Source: Gammaproteobacteria bacterium (GTDB lineage Bacteria; Pseudomonadota; Gammaproteobacteria; Nevskiales; Nevskiaceae). From it: a stretch of 64,000 nt of DNA. The notes below the pieces were generated by a model that worked only from the letters and a program-made list of their open reading frames with translations, did not search any database and was not told the DNA's origin. The position numbers were made by a program, and so were the translations under genes. Positions 35,138 to 43,858 of this stretch are shown in pieces. Every line of letters begins with the position of its first letter. Position 1 is the stretch's first letter. Where the stretch lies: the NCBI GenBank assembly GCA_026398815.1, contig JAPLSA010000001.1, positions 48,200 to 112,199 on the forward strand. Reading direction: 5' to 3'.

Positions 35138-35167
35138 TTAGACAGCGGCAAAATTAGCGCGTACAGT
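35138..35167 (+). promoter_or_regulatory. Candidate csp promoter followed by a long leader
   Basis: TTAGAC (35138-35143) and TACAGT (35162-35167) are separated by 18 bases. Transcription from about 35174 would give a leader of some 150 bases before the csp ATG at 35325. Long structured leaders of this length are typical of cold-shock genes, in which they act as thermosensors. The leader is inferred, not shown. Confidence 0.4.
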
Positions 35168-35324
35168 GCAGATGCAGTCGTTTCAAGCAAGGTATTCACC
35201 GTGGTCAGTTTCCCCGCGACAAACGGGTTCTGTCGTTTCCCCGGCTACATTTCTTGATCGTCCGCAAATGCGATGCAGCACGCACCGCGAACATATCGTC
35301 AACTATCGTTAAAGGAATGTAGCA

Positions 35325-35534
35325 ATGTCAGATTCGACCGGCACCGTTAAGTGGTTCAATGACGCCAAGGGCTTCGGGTTCATCACCCCGGCCGATGGCG
35401 GCGAAGACCTTTTCGCCCACTTCAAGGAAATTCAGGGCACCGGCTTCAAGACCCTGAAGGAAGGCCAGCGCGTTGAGTACAAGGCGCAGCGCGGCCCGAA
35501 GGGCATGCAGGCGACGCAGATCCGCCCGCTCTAA
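35325..35534 (+). CDS. Cold-shock protein (CSD nucleic-acid chaperone)
   Basis: The 69-residue CspA-family protein begins [20 protein letters not shown]. It has the RNP1 motif KGFGFITP at residues 16-23 and the RNP2-like DLFAHF near 32. It binds single-stranded RNA/DNA and melts secondary structure. AAAGGA (35311-35316) precedes the ATG. The F-K-T-L-K insertion and the ending [20 protein letters not shown] match the Pseudomonas CapB/CspD-type group. Confidence 0.95.
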   Translation: MSDSTGTVKWFNDAKGFGFITPADGGEDLFAHFKEIQGTGFKTLKEGQRVEYKAQRGPKGMQATQIRPL

Positions 35535-35550
35535 TCGAGCTCGCGTATTG

Positions 35551-35580
35551 AAAAACCGCAGCTCCGGCTGCGGTTTTTTT
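35551..35580. terminator. Terminator after csp
   Basis: AAAAACCGCAGC (35551-35562) pairs with GCTGCGGTTTTT (35567-35578) around TCCG, followed by more T residues. The A-rich upstream arm makes it potentially bidirectional. Its core is nearly the same as the terminator at 36796-36833. Confidence 0.93.
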
Positions 35581-35636
35581 ATGTTCGGCGTTCTGATGCC
35601 GATATTGTCTACAAGCCTTTCCTCGAGCGACCCGAG

Positions 35637-36779
35637 ATGACCGCTGCAAAGTCTCAAAGCCGTCCGCCGTACAACATGCCGGCGCTGATCATGTTCACCG
35701 TCAGCACCGGGCTGCTGCTGACCGTGTTTCCTTGGTATCTGATGACCTATTCGATCGGCATCGGCGCCTGGATCGCCGGGCTGGTCCTGCTTTACGCCTG
35801 CGGCCTGTCGATTACCGGTGGCTACCACCGCTTGTGGGCGCACCGCGCGTACCAGGCGCACTGGAGCCTGAAACTGTTCTATCTGCTGTTCGGCGCGATG
35901 GCGTTCCAGAACTCGGTGCTGATCTGGGCCTCGACGCACCGGATTCACCACGCTAACGTCGATGACGTCGACCACGATCCGTACTCGATCAATCGCGGCC
36001 TCTGGTACGCGCACATCGGCTGGATGCTCCGCGACTACCCGAGCGCCAAGACCGATTTCTCGAATGCCCGCGATCTGCTCGACGACCGGCTGGTGATGCT
36101 GCAGCACCGCTACTACCTGCCGCTGGCGCTGTTCATGAACATCGGCCTGCCGATGCTGATCGGCCTGGCTGCCGGGGACGTCTGGGGTTACCTGATGATC
36201 GCCGGCCTGCTGCGGCTGGTGGTCAACCATCACGTGACTTTCCTGATCAATTCGCTGGCGCATTACTGGGGCCGTCGCCCGTACACGGTCGAGAACACGG
36301 CCCGCGACAACGACCTGCTTGCCTTCCTGACCTACGGCGAGGGCTACCACAACTATCACCACCTGTTTCAGTGGGACTATCGGAACGGTGTCCGCTGGTG
36401 GCAGTACGACCCGACGAAGTGGCTGATTGCCGGCCTTTCATGGGTCGGCATCACCCGCGAATTGCGCCGGGTGCCGGAGTTCCGCATCCAGCGCGCGATG
36501 CTGCAGCGCCAGTTCGAAGCAGTGCGCGAGCGCATGACGCGCTGCAAGCACGAAGGCCGTCTGGCGGCACTGCGCCAGCAGTTCGAGCACGAGATGGAAA
36601 CCTTCCGGGCCACGGTCGATGCATGGAGCCAGTTGCAGAGCCAGCGCATCGAGGCCGCTCGCGACAAGCTGGCCGACCAGTGGCAGCACAGCGACATGCG
36701 CCAGCAGCTGCTGGTGCTCGAGGATCGCCTGCGCGAGCAGCGCGAGCGGATGCGCTCGATGCACCTGCAGATCGCCTGA
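35637..36779 (+). CDS. Acyl-CoA/acyl-lipid delta-9-type fatty acid desaturase with C-terminal coiled coil
   Basis: The 380-residue integral membrane desaturase has the three histidine boxes that hold the di-iron centre: HRLWAH (64-69), HRIHH (101-105) and HNYHH (238-242), plus four membrane helices. It introduces a double bond into saturated acyl chains and so raises membrane fluidity. The last 100 residues (about 275-380) are a charged Gln/Arg/Glu coiled coil not found in short desaturases. Its position directly behind csp suggests joint cold response, although csp has its own terminator. Confidence 0.93.
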   Translation: MTAAKSQSRPPYNMPALIMFTVSTGLLLTVFPWYLMTYSIGIGAWIAGLVLLYACGLSITGGYHRLWAHRAYQAHWSLKLFYLLFGAMAFQNSVLIWASTHRIHHANVDDVDHDPYSINRGLWYAHIGWMLRDYPSAKTDFSNARDLLDDRLVMLQHRYYLPLALFMNIGLPMLIGLAAGDVWGYLMIAGLLRLVVNHHVTFLINSLAHYWGRRPYTVENTARDNDLLAFLTYGEGYHNYHHLFQWDYRNGVRWWQYDPTKWLIAGLSWVGITRELRRVPEFRIQRAMLQRQFEAVRERMTRCKHEGRLAALRQQFEHEMETFRATVDAWSQLQSQRIEAARDKLADQWQHSDMRQQLLVLEDRLREQRERMRSMHLQIA

Positions 36780-36795
36780 TCAACTGCGGGCGGTA

Positions 36796-36833
36796 CAACA
36801 AAAAAGCGCAGCTCCGGCTGCGCTTTTTTGTTG
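36796..36833. terminator. Bidirectional terminator between desaturase and quinone oxidoreductase genes
   Basis: A perfect 17-bp stem, CAACAAAAAAGCGCAGC with GCTGCGCTTTTTTGTTG, has a TCCG loop and T-runs on both strands. It ends the desaturase transcript and the convergent minus-strand gene. Confidence 0.95.
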
Positions 36834-36852
36834 GGCGGTCGGCCGCGAACGC

Positions 36853-37842
36853 CTACACGGTCAGTACGATCTTGCCGATGTGCTGGCTGGATTCCATCAG
36901 CCGATGGGCATCGGCCGCCTGCGCCAGCGGAAAGCAGGCAGCGATCGGCAGGCGGATCCGGCCGGATTCGATCAGCGGCCAGACCTGCGCCCGCAGCGCC
37001 TGCGCCAGCACCGCCTTCTCGTCATGGCTCTGCGGCCGCAGCATCGAACCGGTGACGACGATCCGCTTGCGCATGATCGCCGTCAGATCGATGGTCGCCG
37101 TCGTGCCGCGCTGGAAGCCGACCAGCAGCAGGCGTCCATCGACGCCCAGCGCCGCCAGATTGCGGGCGGTGTAGTCGCCACCGACGATGTCGAGCACCAC
37201 GTCGACGCCGCGTCCTGCCGTCAAACGCTGCACCTCGTCGACGAAATCCTGGCTGGCATAGTCGATCGCCGCATCGGCTCCGAGCGCGAGGCAAGCCGCG
37301 CACTTGTCGGCGCCTCGGGCCGTCACCAGCACCCGCGCGCCGAAGGCCTTCGCGAACTGGATCGCGGTGCTGCCGATGCCGCTGGTGCCGCCGTGGATCA
37401 GCACTGTTTCGCCAGCCGCCAGCCGGCCGCGCCGGAACAGGTTGCCCCATACGGTGAACGCGGTTTCCGGCAGCGCGGCGGCCTCGATCATCGAGTATCC
37501 GTCCGGTACCGGCAGGCAGTGGGCGGCCGGCGTCACACAGTACTCGGCGTAACCGCCTCCCGGTGTCAGCGCGCAGACAGCATCGCCGATCCGCCACTGC
37601 TCGACATCGCGGCCGATCGCCGCCACCGTGCCAGCGACCTCGAGCCCGAGAATCGGCGAGGCGCCCGGCGGCGGCGGATAGACGCCCATCCGCTGCAGCA
37701 CGTCCGGGCGATTGACGCCGGCCGCCGCGACGGCGATCAGCACTTCGTTCGGGCCCGGTTCCGGACGCGAGCCCTCGGCAAGCTGCAGGACCTCCGGCGG
37801 GCCCGGCCGGTCGACACGAACATGGCGATGAACGGTATTCAT
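36853..37842 (-). CDS. NAD(P)H-quinone oxidoreductase, PIG3/TP53I3-like (zinc-independent MDR)
   Basis: The 329-residue medium-chain reductase has AAAGVNRPDVLQRMGVYPPPP near residue 40, GLEVAGTVAAIG, the nucleotide-binding HGGTSGIGSTAIQFAKAFGA and VLDIVGGDY. Zinc ligands are absent, as in quinone oxidoreductases. It should reduce quinones with NADPH in the cytoplasm. It converges on the desaturase gene and is divergent from the serine hydrolase gene. Confidence 0.92.
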   Translation of the reverse strand: MNTVHRHVRVDRPGPPEVLQLAEGSRPEPGPNEVLIAVAAAGVNRPDVLQRMGVYPPPPGASPILGLEVAGTVAAIGRDVEQWRIGDAVCALTPGGGYAEYCVTPAAHCLPVPDGYSMIEAAALPETAFTVWGNLFRRGRLAAGETVLIHGGTSGIGSTAIQFAKAFGARVLVTARGADKCAACLALGADAAIDYASQDFVDEVQRLTAGRGVDVVLDIVGGDYTARNLAALGVDGRLLLVGFQRGTTATIDLTAIMRKRIVVTGSMLRPQSHDEKAVLAQALRAQVWPLIESGRIRLPIAACFPLAQAADAHRLMESSQHIGKIVLTV

Positions 37843-37949
37843 GCCGCCACTGTAGCGGCGAAAAAACGGAACAACTGTTCTGTTAAGGTTTTGCGACAGC
37901 CGGCCGAACCGCGCCGCCGGTGCCCTCCGCTTTCCGACCCCCGAACCTC

Positions 37950-39197
37950 ATGCCCGTATTCCAGCCGATGAAGGTGCGCGTGCCGCGCGACCTCCACACC
38001 GTCACCACCGTGGCCGACGACGTCGAGCGCGACGGGCCCCGCGCCGGCCTGTCGGCCGCCGACACCAAGGCAATCTGGTCGGCGCTCAAGGGCCTCTACC
38101 GGACCGGTGCCTATCCCGGCATCGCGTTTACCCTACGCCGCCACGGCCAGCGGGTTTTCGACCGGACGCTCGGTCACGCCGAAGGCAATGGTCCGGCCGA
38201 TCCCGTCAGTGCGCCGAAGCGCCTGCTGACGCCGGCCACGCCGATCTGCCTGTTCTCGGCCTCCAAGGCGGTGACCGCCGTACTGGTCCACAAGCTGGCC
38301 GAGGACGGCGGCATCCGCCTCGACGAGCGGGTCAGCCACTACCTGCCTGCGTTCGGCCAGGCTGGCAAGCAGGACACCACGATCAGCGACGTGCTCGCCC
38401 ATCGCGGCGGCTTCCCGATGATGAAGATCCGGGCCGCCGACAAGAAGGTCGAACTGATGGAGGACTGGGACCGGGTGATCGAGCTGATCTGCGCCTCGCC
38501 GCCGACTGCCAGCCGCCAGCAGGCCTATCACGCGATGACCGGCGGCTTCATCCTCGGCGAGATCATCAAGCGGGTCACCGGCACGCCGATCACCGCCTAT
38601 CTCGATGCCGAGATCCGCAAGCCGCTGAAGTTCCGCCACTTCACCTACGGCATCGCGAAGAAGCATTGGTCGGACGTGGCGCTGAACTACGAGGCCGGCG
38701 CGCCGGTGCGTTTCCCGCTATCGACGGTCGCCGAGCGCGCGCTTTTCGTGCCGTTCCCGGAAGTGGTGCGCGCTTCGAACACCGGCAGCTTCAAGCAGGC
38801 GGTGATCCCGGCCGGCAACATCTACGCGACCGCCGATGAACTGAGCCGCTTCTTCCAGATGCTGCTCGACGGCGGCAGCGTCAACGGCAGGCAGATCCTG
38901 AAGCCGGCGACCGTGGCGCGACTGCGCCGGCCGGTCGGCCGCATCGGCCTCGACCGGATGCTGATGATCCCGCTGCAGTACAGCGAGGGCATGATGCTCG
39001 GCGCCCGTCCTGCCAGTCTCTTCGGGCCGGACACGCCGGAGGCCTATGGCCACCTCGGCTTCATGAACATCCTGGGCTGGGCCGATCCATCGCGGCATCT
39101 GTCGGCGGCGCTGCTGACTACCGGCAAGGCCATTCTCGGCACCCACCTGATCGCCCTGAGCCGCCTGCTGGCGACGATCAACGCGCGCTGCGCCTGA
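37950..39197 (+). CDS. Serine hydrolase, beta-lactamase/esterase EstB-like (class C fold)
   Basis: The ATG at 37950 gives 415 residues; a GTG at 37920 and an ATG at 37968 are alternatives. The active-site SxxK is S103-A-S-K106 (LFSASKAVTAVLVHK), with the class C tyrosine region QQAYHAMTGGFILGEIIKR and a late GHLGFMN block. No signal peptide is seen, which argues for a cytoplasmic esterase rather than a penicillin target. Substrate is unknown. It is transcribed alone. Confidence 0.88.
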   Translation: MPVFQPMKVRVPRDLHTVTTVADDVERDGPRAGLSAADTKAIWSALKGLYRTGAYPGIAFTLRRHGQRVFDRTLGHAEGNGPADPVSAPKRLLTPATPICLFSASKAVTAVLVHKLAEDGGIRLDERVSHYLPAFGQAGKQDTTISDVLAHRGGFPMMKIRAADKKVELMEDWDRVIELICASPPTASRQQAYHAMTGGFILGEIIKRVTGTPITAYLDAEIRKPLKFRHFTYGIAKKHWSDVALNYEAGAPVRFPLSTVAERALFVPFPEVVRASNTGSFKQAVIPAGNIYATADELSRFFQMLLDGGSVNGRQILKPATVARLRRPVGRIGLDRMLMIPLQYSEGMMLGARPASLFGPDTPEAYGHLGFMNILGWADPSRHLSAALLTTGKAILGTHLIALSRLLATINARCA

Positions 39198-39243
39198 TCG
39201 CGCCCGGACCGCGTGCCCGCCCTGATCCGGCGGGCTGTTTCCG

Positions 39244-39711
39244 TCAGCGCTTCGGCTTCAGCATCGTGCCGGTGCAGTTCGGGGCGCCGCAGCGACATTC
39301 CCAGATCTTCTTCATCCGGGCCGTATGGCGGCATTCCAGCTTGATGCCGTAGTCAAAGGTCAGTTCCTCGCCGGCCTCGATCTCGCGAATCGTCTCGATG
39401 ATGATGCGGTCGCGCTTCGGGTCCTGGTCCGGCGATTCGATGACGTACGGCTTGCAGTTCGGATCGCAGCTGTGATTGATCCAGCGGGCGTCATTGGCGT
39501 CGAAGTTGCCGTCGATGACGTAGCGATCGTTCAGCGTGAACAGGAAGGTATGGCCGGATTCGACGGTGTTGGCATAGGCCTTGTCGATCCAGGCATGGGT
39601 TCGCAGGCGGCCGGCGTAATCCATCACCTCCAGCCCTGCCGGCAGCTTCTGAGCCGCGAAAACGCCATTGCCGTGAATCGCCGAACGACGGGTGACGGTG
39701 TAGCCAGACAT
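39244..39711 (-). CDS. SET-domain protein (putative lysine methyltransferase) with post-SET cysteines
   Basis: The 155-residue protein is a complete small SET domain: IHGNGVFAAQKLPAG at the start, the catalytic pseudoknot NHSCDPNCKPYVIE and EELTFDYGIK, then a post-SET zinc cluster CRHTARM...WECRCGAPNCTG. SET proteins transfer methyl from S-adenosylmethionine to lysine. Bacterial members are a minority, and some modify histone-like or ribosomal proteins. The Lys-rich histone-like protein at 34333-34599 is a possible target, which is speculation. The start is the ATG at 39711. Confidence 0.9.
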   Translation of the reverse strand: MSGYTVTRRSAIHGNGVFAAQKLPAGLEVMDYAGRLRTHAWIDKAYANTVESGHTFLFTLNDRYVIDGNFDANDARWINHSCDPNCKPYVIESPDQDPKRDRIIIETIREIEAGEELTFDYGIKLECRHTARMKKIWECRCGAPNCTGTMLKPKR

Positions 39712-39814
39712 GCGGGAACCGGGAAGGGATCGTTCCGCATTGTGAGCCAGAAGCAGCGCGCTGCGCATGTCGGGCCGTGCCGAAGTCGGCGCCGTGCGCG
39801 TGGGCAGGAATGCC

Positions 39815-40228
39815 TCAGTCGTCCAGCGAGCGGCGCAGCGCCTTGATGCCGCCGCGCCGGGTCTTGTCGTCGACCCGGCGCTGCTTCGCCGCCCGGCTCG
39901 GCCGGGTTGCCCGACGCGTTGCCGGCACGTGCAGCGCGCGCACCAGCAGGTCGGCAAGACGGGCAAGGGCGGCTTCGCGGTTGGCTTCCTGGCTGCGGTG
40001 CTGCTGGGCCTTGATGACCACCACGCCGTCGCGGGTGATCCGCTGATCGGCCTTCAGCAGCACGCGCGCCTTCAGGTCCTCGGCCAGGCTGGAAGCGCGG
40101 ATGTCGAAGCGCAGGTGGATCGCCGTCGAGGTCTTGTTGACGTGCTGGCCGCCATTGCCCTGCGCGCGGATCGCGTTCAGCTCGATCTCCTCGAGCGGAA
40201 TGCTGAGGCGCGCGTTGATCACCAGCAC
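39815..40228 (-). CDS. arfB: Alternative ribosome-rescue factor / peptidyl-tRNA hydrolase ArfB
   Basis: The 137-residue protein has the release-factor GGQ motif at residues 26-28 within RAQGNGGQHVNKTSTAIHLR, and a basic C-terminal tail (RRATRPSRAAKQRR...KTRRGGIKALRRS) that enters the empty mRNA channel. ArfB (YaeJ) hydrolyses peptidyl-tRNA on stalled ribosomes lacking a stop codon. It has the family length. It lies just after pqiC in the same direction. Confidence 0.95.
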   Translation of the reverse strand: MLVINARLSIPLEEIELNAIRAQGNGGQHVNKTSTAIHLRFDIRASSLAEDLKARVLLKADQRITRDGVVVIKAQQHRSQEANREAALARLADLLVRALHVPATRRATRPSRAAKQRRVDDKTRRGGIKALRRSLDD

Positions 40229-40239
40229 GGCGGCAACGC

Positions 40240-40851
40240 TCAGCCGCTGTTGGCGGCGACGCAGACCTCGGCGGTCTTGCCGGCCTGCAGCGTGTCCAGG
40301 CCGGTGCCGATCCGGTGGGCGAGATCGGCCATCGCCCGCTGGTGGCCATCGGCCAGCGCCGGGAAGCCGTCGGCGATGCTGGCCGCCACCTGGCTGTCGC
40401 AGGTCGCCGCGCGGGCGGGGTCGTGCAGGCTTTCGACGGTCCAGCCGGCGTCGACCAGCGCCTGCCGCCCGAGCACCGAATCGAAGCGCCGCAGCACCAC
40501 GCGCAGCCGGTACAGCGGCAGCGTGCTGTCGGCGGCGCTGCCCGGACCGGTGGCCGTCGCACCGAGACCGTCGATCAGCGCCGCCCGCACCTCGTCGGCC
40601 AGCGGCGCGGCCCAGCGCTGCTCCTCGGCCGGCTGCAGCTGGCTGCGCCCTTCGCGCACGATCAGATAGGGCGTGTCGACCTGCGCCGGAATGCTGACCG
40701 TTTCGACGATCACCCGGTACGCCGGGTCCTGGGCGGCGGCCACGGCCTCGCCGGACTTCGGCGGCACCAGCGTGTAGTAGCGGATCGGCGGGGCGCTCTG
40801 GCAGGCCGCCAGCAGCAGGCTCAGCGCGACAACGGTCAGGGGCTTTCGCAT
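40240..40851 (-). CDS. pqiC: PqiC-family outer-membrane lipoprotein (ABC-type transport auxiliary)
   Basis: The 203-residue lipoprotein starts at ATG 40851 (MRKPLTVVALSLLLAAC), with the lipobox Cys at residue 17. ATG 40866, which overlaps the pqiB stop, is an alternative. The mature part, IRYYTLVPP then VIVETVSIPAQVDTPYLIVR, matches DUF330/PqiC. It should sit in the outer membrane and receive lipid from the PqiB tube. It is the last member of the pqi operon. Confidence 0.9.
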   Translation of the reverse strand: MRKPLTVVALSLLLAACQSAPPIRYYTLVPPKSGEAVAAAQDPAYRVIVETVSIPAQVDTPYLIVREGRSQLQPAEEQRWAAPLADEVRAALIDGLGATATGPGSAADSTLPLYRLRVVLRRFDSVLGRQALVDAGWTVESLHDPARAATCDSQVAASIADGFPALADGHQRAMADLAHRIGTGLDTLQAGKTAEVCVAANSG

Positions 40852-40858
40852 CGGGACT

Positions 40859-42520
40859 TCAGTCATGGGTCTGGGCATCGGTTTTCTCCGGCGGTGCGGC
40901 GGTCGGCTCGGCTGCCGCCGGCCGGCCACGCAACAGCGACTCCGGATGCTTTTCGAGATAGTCGGCAAGCACCCGGAACGAGGCAGCGGTCCGGTTCAGC
41001 TGTTCCAGCATCCGCCGGGTGTCCTGCTGCAGCGGGGCTTCCGGCGAGGTGAGGTTCTGTTCCAGCGAACGGATCGCGGTCGCGGCATTGTCCAGCGTGC
41101 GCCGCGCCTGCGGCGCGATGTCCTGATCGAAGGTACGCAGCAGCGTATTGGCGCTGTTGACCATGGTCCGCAGATCGGCGCCCAGTTCGGCGAACGGAAT
41201 CTTGTCGAGCTTGGTGACGATGCTCTCGATCTGCGTCTGGATTTCCTCGAGGCTGCCGGCGGCGGTCGGGATTTCCGGCGTCGTGTCGCCGGCCGTCACC
41301 CGTCGGGCCTTGGCGCCCGGCTTGAAGAACAGGGCCACGTACTGCTGGCCGGTCAGCAGGTTGCCGGCGCGCAGCTGCGCGGTCAGCCCCTGGTCGATCA
41401 GTTTGTTCAGCACCGCCAGCGCCGGCCGCTCGCTGTCCGCTGCCAGGCCCTTCAGCGCCGACCAGGCCGGGCCCAGCCGCTCCAGGTACAGCTCGACCAT
41501 CACCTTCGAGTAGAAGCTCTGCTGGCGCACGTCGTACTGCGGCTCAATGGAGCGGATCGCGCCGATCACCAGGCCGTTGAAGTCGACCGGCGTGCCGGCG
41601 GTCAGGCCGCGCGTCGACTGGCGCAGCACCAGCAGTGCGCGCACCGACGGGCCATCCGGCGGCGCCAGTGCAGTGGCGATGCCGTCATAGAGTTCGAAGC
41701 GGCTGTCCTCGCGGGCCGGCTCGCCCGGCTTGCGCTCGTCCAGCGGCTGGAAGGCGATGCCGCCGGCCACCACCGTGGCCAGCGACTGGGTGTTCAGCCG
41801 CAGCCCCTCGGACGACACGGCGAGGTCGATGCCGCCGGCGTTCCAGAAGCGGACGCCGCCGGTCACGAAGCGGTCGTACGGTGCGTCGATGAACACCCGC
41901 ACGGTGATCCGCTTGCCGTCCTCGTCGAGCGTGGCATCGACTACGCGGCCGACCGCCACCCGCCGGTAGTAGACCGGCGCGCCGATGGTGATCGAGCCGG
42001 CATCAAGCGTGGTCAGCGTGAACTGCTTGCCTTTCTGGTCGTGGGTGACTGGCGGCGGCTTCTCGAGGCCGATGAAGTCGCGCTGCTGCTCGCCCGAGCG
42101 GCCGACGTCGACGCCGATATAGGCGCCGGACAGCAGCGTGTTGATGCCGGACACGCCGCCGATGCCGATCCGCGGCCGGACCACCCAGAAGCGGCTGTCC
42201 TTGACGGCGATGCGCTTGGCGTCCGGCGTCAGCTCCACTTCCACAGTGACGCCACTGTCGTCCTCGCGCAGCTGGATGCTCGACACCTTGCCGACCACCA
42301 CGTCCTTGTAGCGGACTTCGGTAGCGCCGTTCTGCAGGCTTTCGGCGGTGTCGAAGCGGATGGTGATCGTCGGCCCGGTCTGCAGCCAGGTGCGGATCAC
42401 CAGCGCCAGCCCGACCAGCGCTGCCACAAGCGGCACCAGCCAGATCAGCGACAGCCGCTTGCGGCCGTCGCGGCGCGGTTCCGGTGCGGGCAGCGCGGAC
42501 ATCGAAGGGGTTTCGCTCAT
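40859..42520 (-). CDS. pqiB: MCE-domain intermembrane transport protein PqiB
   Basis: The 553-residue protein has a short cytoplasmic N-terminus, one membrane helix (about 23-42, LSLIWLVPLVAALVGLALVI) and three tandem MCE domains (starting near residues 48, 163 and 287: TIRFDTAESLQNGATEVRYK; TTLDAGSITIGAPVYYR; LRQSTRGLTAGTPVDFNG). A helical stalk follows from about 410 to the end. Hexamers form a tube across the periplasm for lipid movement. Its start overlaps the pqiA stop (ATGA). Confidence 0.95.
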   Translation of the reverse strand: MSETPSMSALPAPEPRRDGRKRLSLIWLVPLVAALVGLALVIRTWLQTGPTITIRFDTAESLQNGATEVRYKDVVVGKVSSIQLREDDSGVTVEVELTPDAKRIAVKDSRFWVVRPRIGIGGVSGINTLLSGAYIGVDVGRSGEQQRDFIGLEKPPPVTHDQKGKQFTLTTLDAGSITIGAPVYYRRVAVGRVVDATLDEDGKRITVRVFIDAPYDRFVTGGVRFWNAGGIDLAVSSEGLRLNTQSLATVVAGGIAFQPLDERKPGEPAREDSRFELYDGIATALAPPDGPSVRALLVLRQSTRGLTAGTPVDFNGLVIGAIRSIEPQYDVRQQSFYSKVMVELYLERLGPAWSALKGLAADSERPALAVLNKLIDQGLTAQLRAGNLLTGQQYVALFFKPGAKARRVTAGDTTPEIPTAAGSLEEIQTQIESIVTKLDKIPFAELGADLRTMVNSANTLLRTFDQDIAPQARRTLDNAATAIRSLEQNLTSPEAPLQQDTRRMLEQLNRTAASFRVLADYLEKHPESLLRGRPAAAEPTAAPPEKTDAQTHD

Positions 42521-43173
42521 GTCGGGAGACGGTCGGTGGCGCGGCGGTCAGGGATCCGGGTGCTGTCCCAGATCAGGCGGGGATCGAAGCTCATGGTGGC
42601 CAGCATGGTCAGCACCACGACCGCCCCGAAGGCCACGATGCCGGCACCGGGCTCGGCATTGGCAAGGCTGCCGAAGTGTACCAACGCGATCAGCAGCGCC
42701 ACCGCGAAGACGTCGAGCATCGACCAGTGGCCGATGAATTCGAGAATCCGGTACAGCCGTGCCCGCTCGCGCGGCAGCTGTGCGGAGCCGCGCTGCACCT
42801 GCACCAGCAGCAGCGCCAGCGCGCCCATCTTCAGCAGTGGCACCACCACCGAGGCGGTGAAGACGACGATCGCGAGGTCGTAGGCGCCGTCGTTCCACAG
42901 CGCCACCACGCCGGACATGATGGTGTCCGACCAGCTGCGGAACAGCTTGGTCGAGCGCAGTACCGGCAGCAAGTTGGCCGGCAGGTAGAGGATGAACGCC
43001 GCCACCAGGAAGGCCCAGCTGCGAGTCAGCGAATCCGGCTTGCGGGCATGCAGCGGATGGCCGCAGCGCGGGCAGGGCGCGGCGTCCGGCGGCTGTTCGA
43101 CGACCAGCCCGCAGGCTTCGCAGCCGATCAGCCCGAGTGCTGCGCCGCGCGGGATCAGCGGCTCATCGGCCAT
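42517..43173 (-). CDS. pqiA: PqiA-type integral membrane protein (second half-protein)
   Basis: The 218-residue protein has an N-terminal zinc-ribbon-like CEACGLVVEQ...CPRCGHPL and four membrane helices, with LPANLLPVLRS and the conserved IGHWSMLDVFAVALLIALVHF. E. coli PqiA is one chain containing two such units. Here the units are separate genes, this being the C-terminal type. It overlaps the upstream half by 11 bp and pqiB by 4 bp. Confidence 0.92.
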   Translation of the reverse strand: MADEPLIPRGAALGLIGCEACGLVVEQPPDAAPCPRCGHPLHARKPDSLTRSWAFLVAAFILYLPANLLPVLRSTKLFRSWSDTIMSGVVALWNDGAYDLAIVVFTASVVVPLLKMGALALLLVQVQRGSAQLPRERARLYRILEFIGHWSMLDVFAVALLIALVHFGSLANAEPGAGIVAFGAVVVLTMLATMSFDPRLIWDSTRIPDRRATDRLPT

Positions 43174-43798
43174 CGTGGATCTCCCACAGCGCGCGCAGCT
43201 CGAAGGTGCTCAGCGCGGTCAACAGGATGGTCAGCACGCCGAAGCCCCAGAGCCCGGCCTCGGCGGTGACCCGCGCCAGCGACGACATCTTGATGATCGA
43301 CACCAGGATGCCGATCAGGAACACCTCGACCATGCTCCACGGCCGCAGCCAGCGCAGGCCGTGCATCGCGGCGCCGAAGCCTTTCGGCCGCGCCGGCAGC
43401 CGTGCCGCGTGCAGCACGAACAGGTACAGCGCCAGCTGCGCCAGCGGGAACAGGAACACGGTGCCGGCGGCGATCGCCGCCACCGGCCCGACGCCGTGCG
43501 ACCAGGCGCTGGCGACCATCGTCATCAGCCAGCCGCGGGTGGTGACGCCGGCCGACTGCATGGTGACGATCGGCGCCGCATTGGCCAGCACGAAGACGAT
43601 CAGCGCTGCCACCGTCAGCGCCAGCATCGCGTCGATGTCCAGCCGCGAGCGGCGGTACAGCGTTGCGCCGCAGACACGGCAGTCGGCCGCTTCGCCGGGC
43701 GCCAGCGGGCCGCGTTGGTGCACGCTGTCGCAGTGTTCGCAGATCGCCAGCTCGGGCCGGAGCCGCAGGGGCGCGGGCGCGCCGTCCTTCATGTCCAT
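43163..43798 (-). CDS. PqiA-type integral membrane protein (first half-protein)
   Basis: The 211-residue protein starts at ATG 43798 (MDMKDG) and has a zinc-ribbon-like ICEHCDSVHQR...DCRVCGATLYRR, then four helices including VFVLANAAPIVTMQSAG and the signature LRPWSMVEVFLIGILVSIIKM. It corresponds to the N-terminal unit of a full PqiA. It leads the operon pqiA-pqiA-pqiB-pqiC-(arfB), divergent from slyX by 60 bp. Confidence 0.92.
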   Translation of the reverse strand: MDMKDGAPAPLRLRPELAICEHCDSVHQRGPLAPGEAADCRVCGATLYRRSRLDIDAMLALTVAALIVFVLANAAPIVTMQSAGVTTRGWLMTMVASAWSHGVGPVAAIAAGTVFLFPLAQLALYLFVLHAARLPARPKGFGAAMHGLRWLRPWSMVEVFLIGILVSIIKMSSLARVTAEAGLWGFGVLTILLTALSTFELRALWEIHDGR

Positions 43799-43858
43799 GC
43801 GGCAAGCATAGCCTGTGCCTGCCGCTACACTGCCGCGCCCGCACCGCCCGCCACCGCC

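Noticed and set aside
34757..35199. Small frames on both strands in the gap before csp
   Set aside because: No good start sites, low-complexity composition and conflicting strands; treated as non-coding.
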